Shown: one piece after another, positions 1-8,009 of the stretch
How positions within the stretch are numbered: the stretch's first letter is position 1
Layout: each line of letters begins with the position of its first letter
DNA from: Pseudomonadota bacterium
GTDB lineage: Bacteria; Pseudomonadota; Alphaproteobacteria; Sphingomonadales; Sphingomonadaceae
Direction: 5' to 3'
NCBI GenBank assembly: GCA_963205265.1
Contig: CAUJJI010000119.1
Span: 1-46,998, forward strand
Length of the DNA stretch: 46,998 nucleotides
The notes under the pieces: model-generated
Told to the model about the DNA's origin: nothing
Databases searched by the model: none
Seen by the model: the letters and a program-made list of their open reading frames with translations, nothing else
Position numbers and translations under genes: made by a program

Positions 1-75
1 GCCGTTGCGATTCTTGTCAGAGCTTCGGGGCCTGGGGCGCGATAGGTGCTGAAACAAGTTCAGCATGACGGTAGG
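1..75. repeat. Dispersed intergenic repeat, copy at left window end
   Basis: This stretch recurs in the same orientation at 46889-46964. A 25-base core (46-70 and 46933-46957) is identical in both copies and contains the palindrome CTGAAACAAGTTCAG; the flanking parts are diverged. Such short hairpin repeats are common between genes in sphingomonads. No coding potential is evident. Confidence 0.7.
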
Positions 76-86
76 GGGGCATCATT

Positions 87-177
87 CGTCGTCCCGGGCT
101 CGACCCGGGACCGCTGGCCTCGTCGATGGAACGTTCAGCCCAGTCTCCAGCGGTCCCGGGTCAAGCCCGGGACGACG
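87..177. repeat. Inverted repeat of CCCGGG-rich dispersed element
   Basis: Arms 87-117 and 147-177 are inverted copies of 31 bases with a single mismatch. Each arm contains the inner palindrome CCCGGGCTCGACCCGGG or its near copy. A related single arm lies at 46762-46791. It could form a large cruciform or RNA hairpin. It fits a REP-like dispersed repeat rather than a gene. Confidence 0.75.
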
Positions 178-499
178 AGGTGCGATTTCGCTTGACAATA
201 CGAACCACATTGGTTATATGCCCCACTCCCTCGCGGGATGCAGGGAGCGGAACCGGTTCGCTCGCCGCCACCCCAAGGGCCGGCGCCTGTCAGGGCGACC
301 ACATATCCGGATGCGGGGAATTACCCAACGTAAGGCAGGGCATGGGAGCAACCCGACCCGCCGACGCCTCGCACCGCAGGGCTCGCAACAGCCAAGCCTG
401 TCGTGCCAGGCAAACCACAAGCGCCGGCCGTCCCGTGCGTGTGTTTCCTTCCCCGGCGCAAGCCCGCATTCGCCAGCGGGGGTTGAGCTGTGCCTGCTT
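178..499. other. Intergenic stretch without a supported gene
   Basis: Several frames are open here, but none has a ribosome site or a recognisable product, and both strands give low-complexity Arg/Pro/Gly-rich translations. A promoter-like pair lies on the plus strand: TTGACA at 192-197, a 17-base spacer, then TATATG at 215-220. It has no gene downstream on that strand until 3890, so any transcript would be non-coding. I do not recognise an RNA family. Confidence 0.4.
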
Positions 500-637
500 A
501 AAAGATCCTCCCCCATGGGGGGAGGGGGGCCGCCGGCGTAGCCGGTGGTGGAGGGGTGTCCCCCTCCGATCGAACGCTGACACCCCTCCGTCATTCGCTA
601 CGCGAATGCCACCTCCCCCTATGGGGGAGGATCTTTT
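500..637. repeat. Nested palindromic REP-like element
   Basis: The ends AAAAGATCCTCCCCCAT (500-516) and ATGGGGGAGGATCTTTT (621-637) are perfect inverted repeats. Inside is a second inverted pair around GGAGGGGTGTC and GACACCCCTCC. It belongs with the elements at 7853-8000, 11613-11676 and 42749-42816. It lies just downstream of the leftward P450 set and could also stop transcription. Confidence 0.75.
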
Positions 638-676
638 GGTTCCTCCCCGGCACGGGGAAGAGCTGGAGCGCCCCGT

Positions 677-1711
677 TCAGCTGCCGACTTGCTTGAGCCA
701 GCTCGACCGTTCGACCATGCCGTAGGCGGTCTGGCCGTCCCAGCTGTATCTCGAGCCGCCCTGGTTGAGCGCGAAGCCGGCGAGTTCGCCCTCCTGCCCG
801 ACCTTGTAGGTGTTGAGGCAGCCGGCGCCCTGGATCACCGTCCTGCCGAGCTCGGATTCGAGTTCCAGCGAAGTGTCCTGGTCGTCGCCGAGGTCGGCCA
901 GCCAGGGGATCCGCGTGGCGACGGCGGGGTACCACTTGCCGTCCTGCCAGATGTAGCCTTCGTTGTAGGTCGAGCCGTCCTCGGCCGGCGGATAGGCGAT
1001 GTAGCCGAAGGCGCGGCCGTCGGGGAACACCGCCGCCTGCCAGCAGTGGCCGCGGAAAGCCTCGAGCGGGCGCACGCTCTGCCGGTGGATGCGGTTGCCG
1101 ACCGCCTTGAACTTGCGCTCCCGGCCGTCGAGCCACAGCGTGCCTTCGCCGCGGAAGTGATGCTCCATGCGATAGCCGAAGCCCATCAGCCCGGCGTCGG
1201 TGCGCTCGCGCTCGGTCATGCGGGCGAGCGCCTCGGGCGTGTTGTCCTGGACCCAGGCCGGCGTCACCATGGTAAGGTCGATCTCGTAGCGCAGCGGCGT
1301 GGTGCGGGCCGTGTCGACCGTGCCGGCGGCGATGTCGGCCGAAGTCGTGTCGATCGGGCGGCCTTCGTAAGTCACGCGCCAGCGGCGGTAGGGATCGATG
1401 CATTCGAAGCGCAGGCCGCCCGAGCCGAGGATCGTCGCGCGGCCGTCTGCCCCGATCGGCGAATGGCTGTCGCCGTCCATGCGGGTTTCGAACAGCGCGC
1501 GGCCGTCGGCGAAGGCGAAGTTGCAGTCGTAGCGGTGATGGTCCCAGTTCGATCCGATCGCCTCGATGCCGTTGCGCGGGAAAGCGAATTCGCCGTTTTC
1601 CTCATAGACCCAGACCGACGCGCTCTCGCGCATGTTAGGGTCTGCGGGCTTTTCGGTGAGCATGTAGTCGTAATGCGGGGCCAGTCCGCCCCTCCACGCT
1701 GCTTCGTCCAT
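677..1711 (-). CDS. AttH/CrtC-like two-domain beta-barrel protein (DUF7064/7065-type), function unknown
   Basis: A protein of 344 residues with no signal peptide or membrane segment. It is rich in short beta-type segments with many Trp, Tyr and Gly (for example GYIWQDGKWYP), and its two halves look alike. This resembles the paired lipocalin-like fold of AttH and hydroxyneurosporene synthase (CrtC) proteins; the assignment is by general appearance only. The start at 1711 is an ATG preceded by GGGAGAG; a longer TTG reading from 1729 has no better site. It lies 73 bases downstream of the P450 gene on the same strand and is probably the last gene of the ferredoxin-P450 set. It may bind or hydrate the same hydrophobic substrate, which is inference. 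Confidence 0.6.
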   Translation of the reverse strand: MDEAAWRGGLAPHYDYMLTEKPADPNMRESASVWVYEENGEFAFPRNGIEAIGSNWDHHRYDCNFAFADGRALFETRMDGDSHSPIGADGRATILGSGGLRFECIDPYRRWRVTYEGRPIDTTSADIAAGTVDTARTTPLRYEIDLTMVTPAWVQDNTPEALARMTERERTDAGLMGFGYRMEHHFRGEGTLWLDGRERKFKAVGNRIHRQSVRPLEAFRGHCWQAAVFPDGRAFGYIAYPPAEDGSTYNEGYIWQDGKWYPAVATRIPWLADLGDDQDTSLELESELGRTVIQGAGCLNTYKVGQEGELAGFALNQGGSRYSWDGQTAYGMVERSSWLKQVGS

Positions 1712-1784
1712 TCTCGCTCTCCCGGGCAAGTCAGGCGGCCCCCCATGGGGAGGGTCCGAACGGTCAATCAGCTGCCGCTTGCCG

Positions 1785-3104
1785 TCACCGCTTCCCGTAG
1801 GTGATCGGCAGCGATTCGATCGTGTGCGTCGCCACGGTCGGCAGGTACCTGATCTCGCTTTCCGGGATCGCCAGCTTGATGTCCTTCATCTGCCGGGCGA
1901 CTTCGCGCGCCGCCAGCTTGATCTCCATGCGGGCGAGCGCCAGCCCGACGCAGCGGTGCGGACCGCCGCCGAAAGCGACGTGGCGGCCGATGTTCGGCCG
2001 TTCCATGTCGAACTTGCGCGGATCGGGGAACACGGTCTCGTCGTCATTGCCGGAATCATAGACCAGCAGCATGTGCGCGCCCTTGGGGATGACCGTGCCG
2101 TTCACCTCGACGTCGGCGAGCGCCATGCGCGACAGCGCGCGCACCGGCGGCTCGTTGCGCAGGTGCTCCTCGACGAAGCGGTTCATGCGGCGGTCGTCCT
2201 CGGCGACTTCCTGCATCAGCTCGGCCATGCCGGGCTTGGTCGCCAGCACGTAGAACAGGTTGCCGATCGCCGTCGCCGTGGTGTCGTTGCCGGCGATGAC
2301 CATGGCGCGGATCAGCGACACGGCTTCCTCGAACGTCAGCTTCTCGACCGTGCCGTCCTCGTTGGTGACCTGGGCGTGGACGATGTCGGAGATCATGTCC
2401 TCGCGCGGTTCCTTCTCGCGCTCGCGCATCTTGCCGATCAGGTACTGCTGCAGCTCGGCGATCTTGGCCGCGTTGGACAGCATGGTCTCGCGCGTCTGCA
2501 TCGCGCCGATCTGCGCAGTGACCGCCATCGACCATTCGACGATCTTGTCTTCCATGCCGTGGTCGAGGCCGAGCTGCTCGACGATGACGCGGATGGTCAG
2601 CGGCTGGGCGATGTCCTTGACGGCATCGCACTGGCCCTTGCCGGAGAATTCGGAGACGAGGTCGCGGACGATCTCGTGCAGGCGCGGCTCGAGCTCCTTC
2701 ACCCGGTGCGCGGTGAAGGCGCGCTCCATCAGCCGGCGGATGCGGGTGTGATAGGGCGGGTCCGACATGATCGCGTCGGGGAAATAGCCGCCGCCGTGCT
2801 CGCGCAGGTAGGCGCGGAACTCGTCCTGCATGCCGCGGGCCTGCTGCTCGTGATAGCCGTGCTGGACCGAGAAGGTGACCGGGTCCGACTGCACCGCCCA
2901 GATGTCCTCGTGGCGAGTGACCAGCCAGCTGTTGAGGCCGGCGTCGTAGTGGATGGGGTCGCCCTTGCGCATCGCGCGGTAGAAGTCGCGCGGATGGGCC
3001 TGGATGGCATAGTCCTTCAGCGTACCCTGCCCCAGCAGGCTCTGCTCTTCGGAAGTGAGGGGAAGCCGTTCCGACTTCGGCGTGTCCACAGTCTGCGTTG
3101 CCAT
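1785..3104 (-). CDS. Cytochrome P450
   Basis: A soluble bacterial P450 of 439 residues, a normal length for class I enzymes. It inserts one oxygen atom of O2 into a substrate using electrons from a ferredoxin. Visible signatures are the I-helix oxygen-activation motif AGNDTT (271-276), the ExxR motif EEHLR (312-316) and the haem loop FGGGPHRCVG (378-387) with Cys385 as the haem thiolate. There is no N-terminal membrane anchor. The ATG at 3104 has AGGA about eight bases upstream. The ferredoxin gene lies 165 bases upstream on the same strand and is the likely electron donor; no ferredoxin reductase is in the window. The sequence is CYP125/CYP142-like in general style, but the substrate is unknown. 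Confidence 0.95.
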   Translation of the reverse strand: MATQTVDTPKSERLPLTSEEQSLLGQGTLKDYAIQAHPRDFYRAMRKGDPIHYDAGLNSWLVTRHEDIWAVQSDPVTFSVQHGYHEQQARGMQDEFRAYLREHGGGYFPDAIMSDPPYHTRIRRLMERAFTAHRVKELEPRLHEIVRDLVSEFSGKGQCDAVKDIAQPLTIRVIVEQLGLDHGMEDKIVEWSMAVTAQIGAMQTRETMLSNAAKIAELQQYLIGKMREREKEPREDMISDIVHAQVTNEDGTVEKLTFEEAVSLIRAMVIAGNDTTATAIGNLFYVLATKPGMAELMQEVAEDDRRMNRFVEEHLRNEPPVRALSRMALADVEVNGTVIPKGAHMLLVYDSGNDDETVFPDPRKFDMERPNIGRHVAFGGGPHRCVGLALARMEIKLAAREVARQMKDIKLAIPESEIRYLPTVATHTIESLPITYGKR

Positions 3105-3269
3105 GAGCTGTTCCTAGATCCTATCCCAAGCGTGCGGCAGCGACCGACGCCGCTGCCCGGGAACCAAAAGCATCTACATTATGCTGAGTCGGCAGCCGAT
3201 GCGCCATACCCGCGTACAAGGCTCCGCTTGTCCACGCAGGCAAGGGCGCCCCCGTGGACCCGGCGCCGG

Positions 3270-3605
3270 TCAGTACGAGGAAGCCGGGGCGACCGTGACG
3301 CTGAGGCCGTCGAACTCGGGCTTCATCTTGATCTGGCAGCCGAGCCGGCTGGTATCCTTCATGACATCGGCGACCATGTCGAGCATGGCGAACTCGATGT
3401 CGTCGGGCTCGCCGACCTTGGCATACCAGTCCTGGTCGACATAGACGTGGCAGGTGGCGCAGGCGCAGCCGCCGCCGCAATCGCCCATGATGCCGGCGAC
3501 ACCGTTCTGCTTGCCGAGTTCCATCAGGCTCGTGCCTTCCTCGACATTCTCGAACGTGCGCGTGTTGCCGTTCACATCGGTCATCGTGACTTTCAGATTG
3601 CCCAT
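3270..3605 (-). CDS. [2Fe-2S] ferredoxin, adrenodoxin/putidaredoxin type
   Basis: A small acidic electron carrier of 111 residues. The cluster ligands are Cys43, Cys49, Cys52 and Cys90 (C-x5-C-x2-C, then C), the pattern of P450-partner ferredoxins; an extra Cys47 sits within the loop. The chosen ATG at 3605 has GAGAGGAA upstream and gives the usual family length. A longer in-frame reading from 3737 adds a tail with no homologous appearance. Its position directly upstream of the P450 gene on the same strand suggests that it feeds electrons to that enzyme. It faces the amidohydrolase gene across a 284-base divergent promoter region. Confidence 0.92.
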   Translation of the reverse strand: MGNLKVTMTDVNGNTRTFENVEEGTSLMELGKQNGVAGIMGDCGGGCACATCHVYVDQDWYAKVGEPDDIEFAMLDMVADVMKDTSRLGCQIKMKPEFDGLSVTVAPASSY

Positions 3606-3889
3606 TTCGTATCGGTTCCTCTCGATCCGCCCGGCGACCGCCGGTGCGGATAAATCTGAGCCTCCATGCCTCATGACGCCTGCCGATGCCAAGCAGAAAA
3701 CAGAGAGCAAAACTTGACTGGAATGGCAGGATCGCAAGGGTTATGCAGGAAGCCGACAGGGAAAACCGCTTCTGCGCCGCCAGTCATTTGGCATACAGGG
3801 CGGCAAGCCTATCGTGAAAAGCGAAAGCCCTGAGAAGGCAGCGCGCGAGTCTCGATCCCTGAGCGGCGCGGACCAAGAGGAGAAGTACC
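3606..3889. promoter_or_regulatory. Divergent intergenic region between the ferredoxin and amidohydrolase genes
   Basis: The 284 bases separate two divergent gene sets and must carry both promoters if the sets are independent. A TTGACT lies at 3714-3719, but no well-spaced -10 box follows, so I cannot place a promoter. The part around 3690-3750 is less GC-rich than its surroundings. No clear operator palindrome was seen. Confidence 0.4.
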
Positions 3890-5188
3890 GTGGGTCGGAC
3901 CCTGATCCTGAACGCGACGATCTTCGATGCCACGGGGGCGAAGCCGTTCCCGGGCGATCTCGTGGTCGACGGCAACAGCATAACCGCGGTCACGCCCGCG
4001 GGCCAGGCGGACCATAGGCAGGACGCGGCCGACCGCGTCATCGACGGCACCGGCCTGTTCTGCATGCCGGGCATGACCGAAGGCCACGCGCACCTGTCGT
4101 TCGAGGGCGTGACCGCGACCGAGAACCTCATCACCCCGACGCCCGAGGAGCAGGTGTTCACCGCCGCGCGCGGCGCCAAGGCGCTGATCGAGATGGGCTT
4201 CACCAGCGCCTACGGCGCCTCCGAGGCGAAGCTGCGGCTCGGCGTCGCGGTGCGCAACGAGGTCGATGCCGGCCGCCTCCCCGGCCCGCGCATCCGCGCC
4301 GGCGGGCTCGAGATCAGCGTCACCGGGGCGATGGGCGACGAGAGCCGCGAGCACAATCCGCGCGTCGGCCCTTCGACCATCGTCGACGGCGTCGACGAGA
4401 TGCGCCGCGCCGTGCGCCTCCACTGCCGCGAGGGCGTCGACAACATCAAGCTCGACGTCTCGGGCGACCCCTTCTACCCGGGCACGCCCGGCTTCACCAC
4501 GCCGATGACTTTCGAGGAAATCCGCGTCGCGGCCGAGACGGCCCATGCCTACGGCCGCAAGATCAACGCCCACACCCGATCGATCGACGGGTCGAAGTAC
4601 TGCATCCGCGCGGGCGTCGACGGCTTGTTCCACTGCGAGTATTCCGACGAGGAACTGCTCGACATGATGGAAGAGGCGAAGGACCGCATCTTCGTCGCCC
4701 CGACGGTCGGCCTGCTTCACCAGATCATGCACGGCGAGGCGGCGGGCCACGGCCTGAGCGCCGAGATCGGCGGCTACATGGGGATCGGCGACCTGCTCGA
4801 GAATTCGGCCGAGACTCACAGCGCGCTGCGCAAGCGCGGGGTGCGCCACCTGATCGGCGGCGACTACGGCTTCGGCTGGAGCGCGCAGGGCACCCAGGCG
4901 AAGGACCTCAAGCTGTTCATGACCTACTTCGGCTACAGCGCCGAGGAGGCCCTGCTCTGCGCCACTCGCAACGGCGGCCTGGCGATGCGCGACCAGGGCG
5001 ACCTGGGCACGCTGCAGAGCGGGCAGCTCGCCGACCTCATCCTCGTCGACGGCGATGTCCTGAAGGACGTCTCGATCCTCACCGACCGCAACCGCATCGC
5101 CATGGTGATGAAGGACGGCGTGATCCAGTCCATTTCCCCCGCACTCGAGGCCAAGGCAGGCGCCCCTGCCCTCCAGGCCGCGGAATGA
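3890..5188 (+). CDS. Metal-dependent amidohydrolase (imidazolonepropionase/prolidase-like)
   Basis: An amidohydrolase-superfamily TIM-barrel hydrolase of 432 residues, probably cytoplasmic. Likely metal ligands are HAH (His66, His68), a bridging Lys187 in NIKLDVSG, His228, His248 and Asp325 in GGDYGFGW, the set expected for a binuclear centre. An N-terminal and C-terminal beta-sandwich piece (residues 1-60 and about 380-432, with GQLADLILVDGD) completes the family layout. It starts with GTG at 3890, supported by AGGAG at 3878-3882. It leads the rightward set and ends 22 bases before the Rieske gene, so the two are probably co-transcribed. It would hydrolyse an amide, lactam or cyclic bond, but the substrate cannot be named. 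Confidence 0.88.
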   Translation: MGRTLILNATIFDATGAKPFPGDLVVDGNSITAVTPAGQADHRQDAADRVIDGTGLFCMPGMTEGHAHLSFEGVTATENLITPTPEEQVFTAARGAKALIEMGFTSAYGASEAKLRLGVAVRNEVDAGRLPGPRIRAGGLEISVTGAMGDESREHNPRVGPSTIVDGVDEMRRAVRLHCREGVDNIKLDVSGDPFYPGTPGFTTPMTFEEIRVAAETAHAYGRKINAHTRSIDGSKYCIRAGVDGLFHCEYSDEELLDMMEEAKDRIFVAPTVGLLHQIMHGEAAGHGLSAEIGGYMGIGDLLENSAETHSALRKRGVRHLIGGDYGFGWSAQGTQAKDLKLFMTYFGYSAEEALLCATRNGGLAMRDQGDLGTLQSGQLADLILVDGDVLKDVSILTDRNRIAMVMKDGVIQSISPALEAKAGAPALQAAE

Positions 5189-5210
5189 GCATCAGTCAGG
5201 AGCAATCTGC

Positions 5211-6644
5211 ATGAATGTCGAAACCGGCCAGCTGAAGCCCGGCGAAGCCCGGTGCCCTGCCGAAACCACGCAGGAGATCATCGCGCGCGACAAGGTCGCC
5301 GCCCCGGCCTGGGCGGCAAGCGAGAGCTACGAATACCTGGGCAGCGAGGACGTCTCGACCGAGCGCTATACCAGCGCCGACTTCGCCAGGGGCGAGTTCG
5401 AGCGCGTGTGGACGCGCACCTGGCAGTTCGCCTGCCGCGAGGAGCACATCCCCGAGGTCGGCGACTACTACGTCTACGACATCGGGCCCTACAGCTTCGT
5501 CGTCACCCGCTGCGCCGACGACGAGATCCGCGCTCACTTCAACGCCTGCCTGCATCGCGGCACCAAGCTCAAGCCTTCGGGCACGGCCGGCTTCACCAAC
5601 GACCTCAAGTGTCCGTTCCACGGCTGGACCTGGAACCTCGACGGCAGCCTCAAGGACCTGCCCGAGGAGTGGGACTTCGCCCATACCCGCAAGCAGAAGA
5701 TGTGCCTGCCCGAAGCGCGGGTCGCGCGCCTCGGCGGCTTCGTCTGGGTCAACATGGACCCCGACGCGCCGAGCCTTGAGGAATACCTCGGCGAGGCCGC
5801 CCTGGCCCACCTCAAGGCCTGGAAGCTGGAAGACCGCTACATCTACCTGCACGTCCAGAAGAGCTACCCGGCCAACTGGAAGCTGACCATGGAAGCCTTC
5901 ATGGAAGCCTACCACGTCGGCGACACCCACCCGCAGGTCGCGCCGGCGAACGGCGACGTCAATTCGCAGTACGACGTCTACGGCGAGCACGTCGACCGCT
6001 TCATCTCGACGCTCGGCGTGGTCAGCCCCAAGCTCTACGGCAAGTACACCGAGAAGGACATCATCGAGAACTTCACGCTCGGCGACGGCTCGTCGCTCGG
6101 CGGCTCGAAGCCCGAGCTCAAGGAAGGCGAGCGCGCCCGCCAGGTCATGGCCGACATGTTCCGCAACATGTTCGAGACCGCGACCAACACCGACCTCAGC
6201 GGCGTTTCCGACACCGAGCTACTCGACACCTACAGCTACACCTTCTTCCCCAACCTCTTCCTGTTCCCGGGCATCTCGCTGCCGATGACCTACCGCTTCC
6301 GCCCGGACGCGCGCGACCATCGCCGGACGATCTACGAAGTGATGTTCATGCGCCCGCGGCCCAAGGACGGCACCGTGCCCGAAACCGCCGAGGTGCAGAT
6401 CCTGCAGGACCACCAGTCGTTCTCGGAAGCCGTGGGGATGGACCCCGGCTTCGGCCATATCCTCGACCAGGATACCGACAACCTCTACGCCCAGCAGGAA
6501 GGCCTGGAAGCCAGCGCCAAGCCCGGCATCACGCTGGGCGACTACCAGGAAGTCCGCATCCGCCATTTCGAAATGGCGATCGACAAGTACATGGCGATGC
6601 CGCCCAGGCTGCCGGACTGGACCAGGCTCCAGCGGGAGTGTTGA
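5211..6644 (+). CDS. Rieske non-haem iron oxygenase, large (alpha) subunit
   Basis: A ring-hydroxylating or demethylating oxygenase of 477 residues. The N-terminal Rieske domain binds a [2Fe-2S] cluster through CLH (Cys113, His115) and CPFH (Cys134, His137). The C-terminal catalytic domain has the mononuclear iron motif EAFMEAYHVGDTHPQ with His235 and His240; an acidic patch at 419-423 probably gives the third ligand. A clear CAGGAG site precedes ATG 5211. No small beta subunit or dedicated reductase lies beside it, so it may be an alpha-only enzyme fed by a shared ferredoxin. It shares general layout with the second Rieske protein at 32592-34043, but the two are distinct. Confidence 0.93.
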   Translation: MNVETGQLKPGEARCPAETTQEIIARDKVAAPAWAASESYEYLGSEDVSTERYTSADFARGEFERVWTRTWQFACREEHIPEVGDYYVYDIGPYSFVVTRCADDEIRAHFNACLHRGTKLKPSGTAGFTNDLKCPFHGWTWNLDGSLKDLPEEWDFAHTRKQKMCLPEARVARLGGFVWVNMDPDAPSLEEYLGEAALAHLKAWKLEDRYIYLHVQKSYPANWKLTMEAFMEAYHVGDTHPQVAPANGDVNSQYDVYGEHVDRFISTLGVVSPKLYGKYTEKDIIENFTLGDGSSLGGSKPELKEGERARQVMADMFRNMFETATNTDLSGVSDTELLDTYSYTFFPNLFLFPGISLPMTYRFRPDARDHRRTIYEVMFMRPRPKDGTVPETAEVQILQDHQSFSEAVGMDPGFGHILDQDTDNLYAQQEGLEASAKPGITLGDYQEVRIRHFEMAIDKYMAMPPRLPDWTRLQREC

Positions 6645-6656
6645 GATGAAGGGTTG

Positions 6657-6841
6657 CCCTTCCCCCTCGATGGGGGAAGGATACGAAGCCTTGGCGCTGC
6701 AAAGCGCCTAGGCGCAGTTGGATGGGGGTGAGCGCGCCCCATGCGCCGCCCCCGGCGGAAAGTGCACCCCCACCCAACTTCGGCTAGCAAACGAGTTTGC
6801 AAGCCTGCGTATCCCTCCCCCATCGAGGGGGAGGGATACGC
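6657..6841. repeat. Large palindromic intergenic element with hairpin ends
   Basis: The left end has the hairpin CCTTCCCCC/GGGGGAAGG (6658-6680). The right end has a perfect 13-bp hairpin GTATCCCTCCCCC/GGGGGAGGGATAC (6809-6839). Between them, segments near 6716-6730 and 6764-6780 (AGTTGG-TGGGGGTG against its complement) pair again. The whole unit could fold as a cruciform. It lies between the Rieske and crotonase genes and is a non-coding mobile-type repeat or attenuator. Confidence 0.65.
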
Positions 6842-6864
6842 AGTGCCAAAAGGAGAGAAACACC

Positions 6865-7839
6865 ATGACCCGAGCCACCCTGCGCCGCCCGCCCGCCGAA
6901 GAGCTGGTCCTGTTTGAAAAGGACCCGAAGACCAAGATCGCGACGATCACGTTCAACCGGCCCGACGCGCTGAACGCGCCGACGATCGCCGCGCGGCTGC
7001 GCTTCGCCGACCTGGTCCACCGGGCGAACATCGACGACGACGTCAAGGTCCTCGTCATCCGCGGCACGGGCAAGCACCTCGGCTCGGGCGCCGACCTCGA
7101 GGAGCAGGACGGCATGCTCAACCCGCAGCCGGGCACCTCGCTGCTGCACGAGTTCAAGATCGAGAACGACGGCACGGTCAAGTATCCGCCGCCGGGCACC
7201 TACCGCTTCCTCGGCTCGATCACCAACCTCTATGCCGACGACAGCTTCGGCTGCCGGTCGCTGCAGAACTTCAAGAAGATCTCGATCCTCGAGTGCAAGG
7301 GCTACACCTACGGCTGGCACTTCTACCTGGCCGGCGATGCCGACATCGTCGTCGCTTCGGACGATTCGCTGTTCGGCCATGCCGCCTTCCGCTACGTCGG
7401 CTGGGGCCCGCGCATGTGGACCTGGGCCGAGATGATGGGCGTGCGCAAGTTCATGGAAATGGTCTTCACCGGCCGTCCCTTCACCGCCCAGCAGATGTAC
7501 GACTGCAACTTCATCAACTCGGTCGTCCCGCGCGAGAAGCTCGAGGAAGAGACGATGAAGTACGCGCTGGCCTGCTCGATGACGCGGCCCAACGACACCG
7601 TCGTCGCGCAGAAGACCTTCTTCGAGATCTACAAGCAGTACCGCGGCGAATACATGGGCAGCCTGATGACCGGCTTCCTCGAAGGCATGAAGCCGATGAT
7701 GGCCGACGATACCGGCGCGCCCGACACCGGCCTGGGCGAGGACGTGATGGAAAAGGGCCTGGCCAATTCGGTCAAGGACAACGACATGCGCTTCCCGCCC
7801 GACTGGCGCCTGAGCTTCGGAGGCCGCGCCAAGCCGTGA
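6865..7839 (+). CDS. Enoyl-CoA hydratase/isomerase-family protein (long crotonase)
   Basis: A crotonase-fold protein of 324 residues, longer than the usual 260. The first oxyanion/CoA segment is GSGADL (73-78). The second, normally a Gly-rich loop, reads GYTYGWHF (146-153), with bulky Trp-His where Gly-Gly is expected. About 25 extra residues lie between the two segments (rich in Pro, Tyr and Phe), and the C-terminus is extended. ATG 6865 has AAGGAGAG seven bases upstream; a longer reading from 6718 runs through the palindromic repeat and is not credible. It should act on a CoA thioester, but with these changes it could be a hydrolase, isomerase or lyase rather than a hydratase. Confidence 0.85.
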   Translation: MTRATLRRPPAEELVLFEKDPKTKIATITFNRPDALNAPTIAARLRFADLVHRANIDDDVKVLVIRGTGKHLGSGADLEEQDGMLNPQPGTSLLHEFKIENDGTVKYPPPGTYRFLGSITNLYADDSFGCRSLQNFKKISILECKGYTYGWHFYLAGDADIVVASDDSLFGHAAFRYVGWGPRMWTWAEMMGVRKFMEMVFTGRPFTAQQMYDCNFINSVVPREKLEEETMKYALACSMTRPNDTVVAQKTFFEIYKQYRGEYMGSLMTGFLEGMKPMMADDTGAPDTGLGEDVMEKGLANSVKDNDMRFPPDWRLSFGGRAKP

Positions 7840-7852
7840 TCGGGGCACTTCA

Positions 7853-8000
7853 ATCCTCCCCGGCACGGGGAGGGGAACCGCGACGCGCAGCGGCGTGGTG
7901 GAGGGGGCTCCCGACCGGGCGCGCCCTCGCCTCGTTGCGCCCAGAGGCCAGCCCCCTCCACCGCCGTGCCGGCGGTCCCCCTCCCCGTGCCGGGGAGGAT
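7853..8000. repeat. Nested palindromic REP-like element carrying an SD sequence
   Basis: The 22-base ends (7853-7874 and 7979-8000) are perfect inverted repeats beginning ATCCTCCCCGGCACGGGG; each arm is itself a hairpin. The inner part repeats GTGGTGGAGGGGG-type sequence shared with the element at 500-637. It fills the gap between the crotonase and aldo/keto reductase genes. Its last bases, GGGGAGGAT, are the only good ribosome site for the ATG at 8010. Confidence 0.75.
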
Positions 8001-8009
8001 CGATAGACC

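Noticed and set aside
178..499. SRP RNA, 6S RNA, RNase P RNA or cobalamin riboswitch
   Set aside because: None of the conserved core sequences of these RNAs could be found on either strand.
65..725. Open frames on both strands in the left intergenic region
   Set aside because: No ribosome sites and Arg/Pro/Gly-rich translations; the frames run through dispersed palindromes.
6718..6864. N-terminal extension of the long crotonase
   Set aside because: It reads through a palindromic repeat, while a strong SD and normal start are at 6865.
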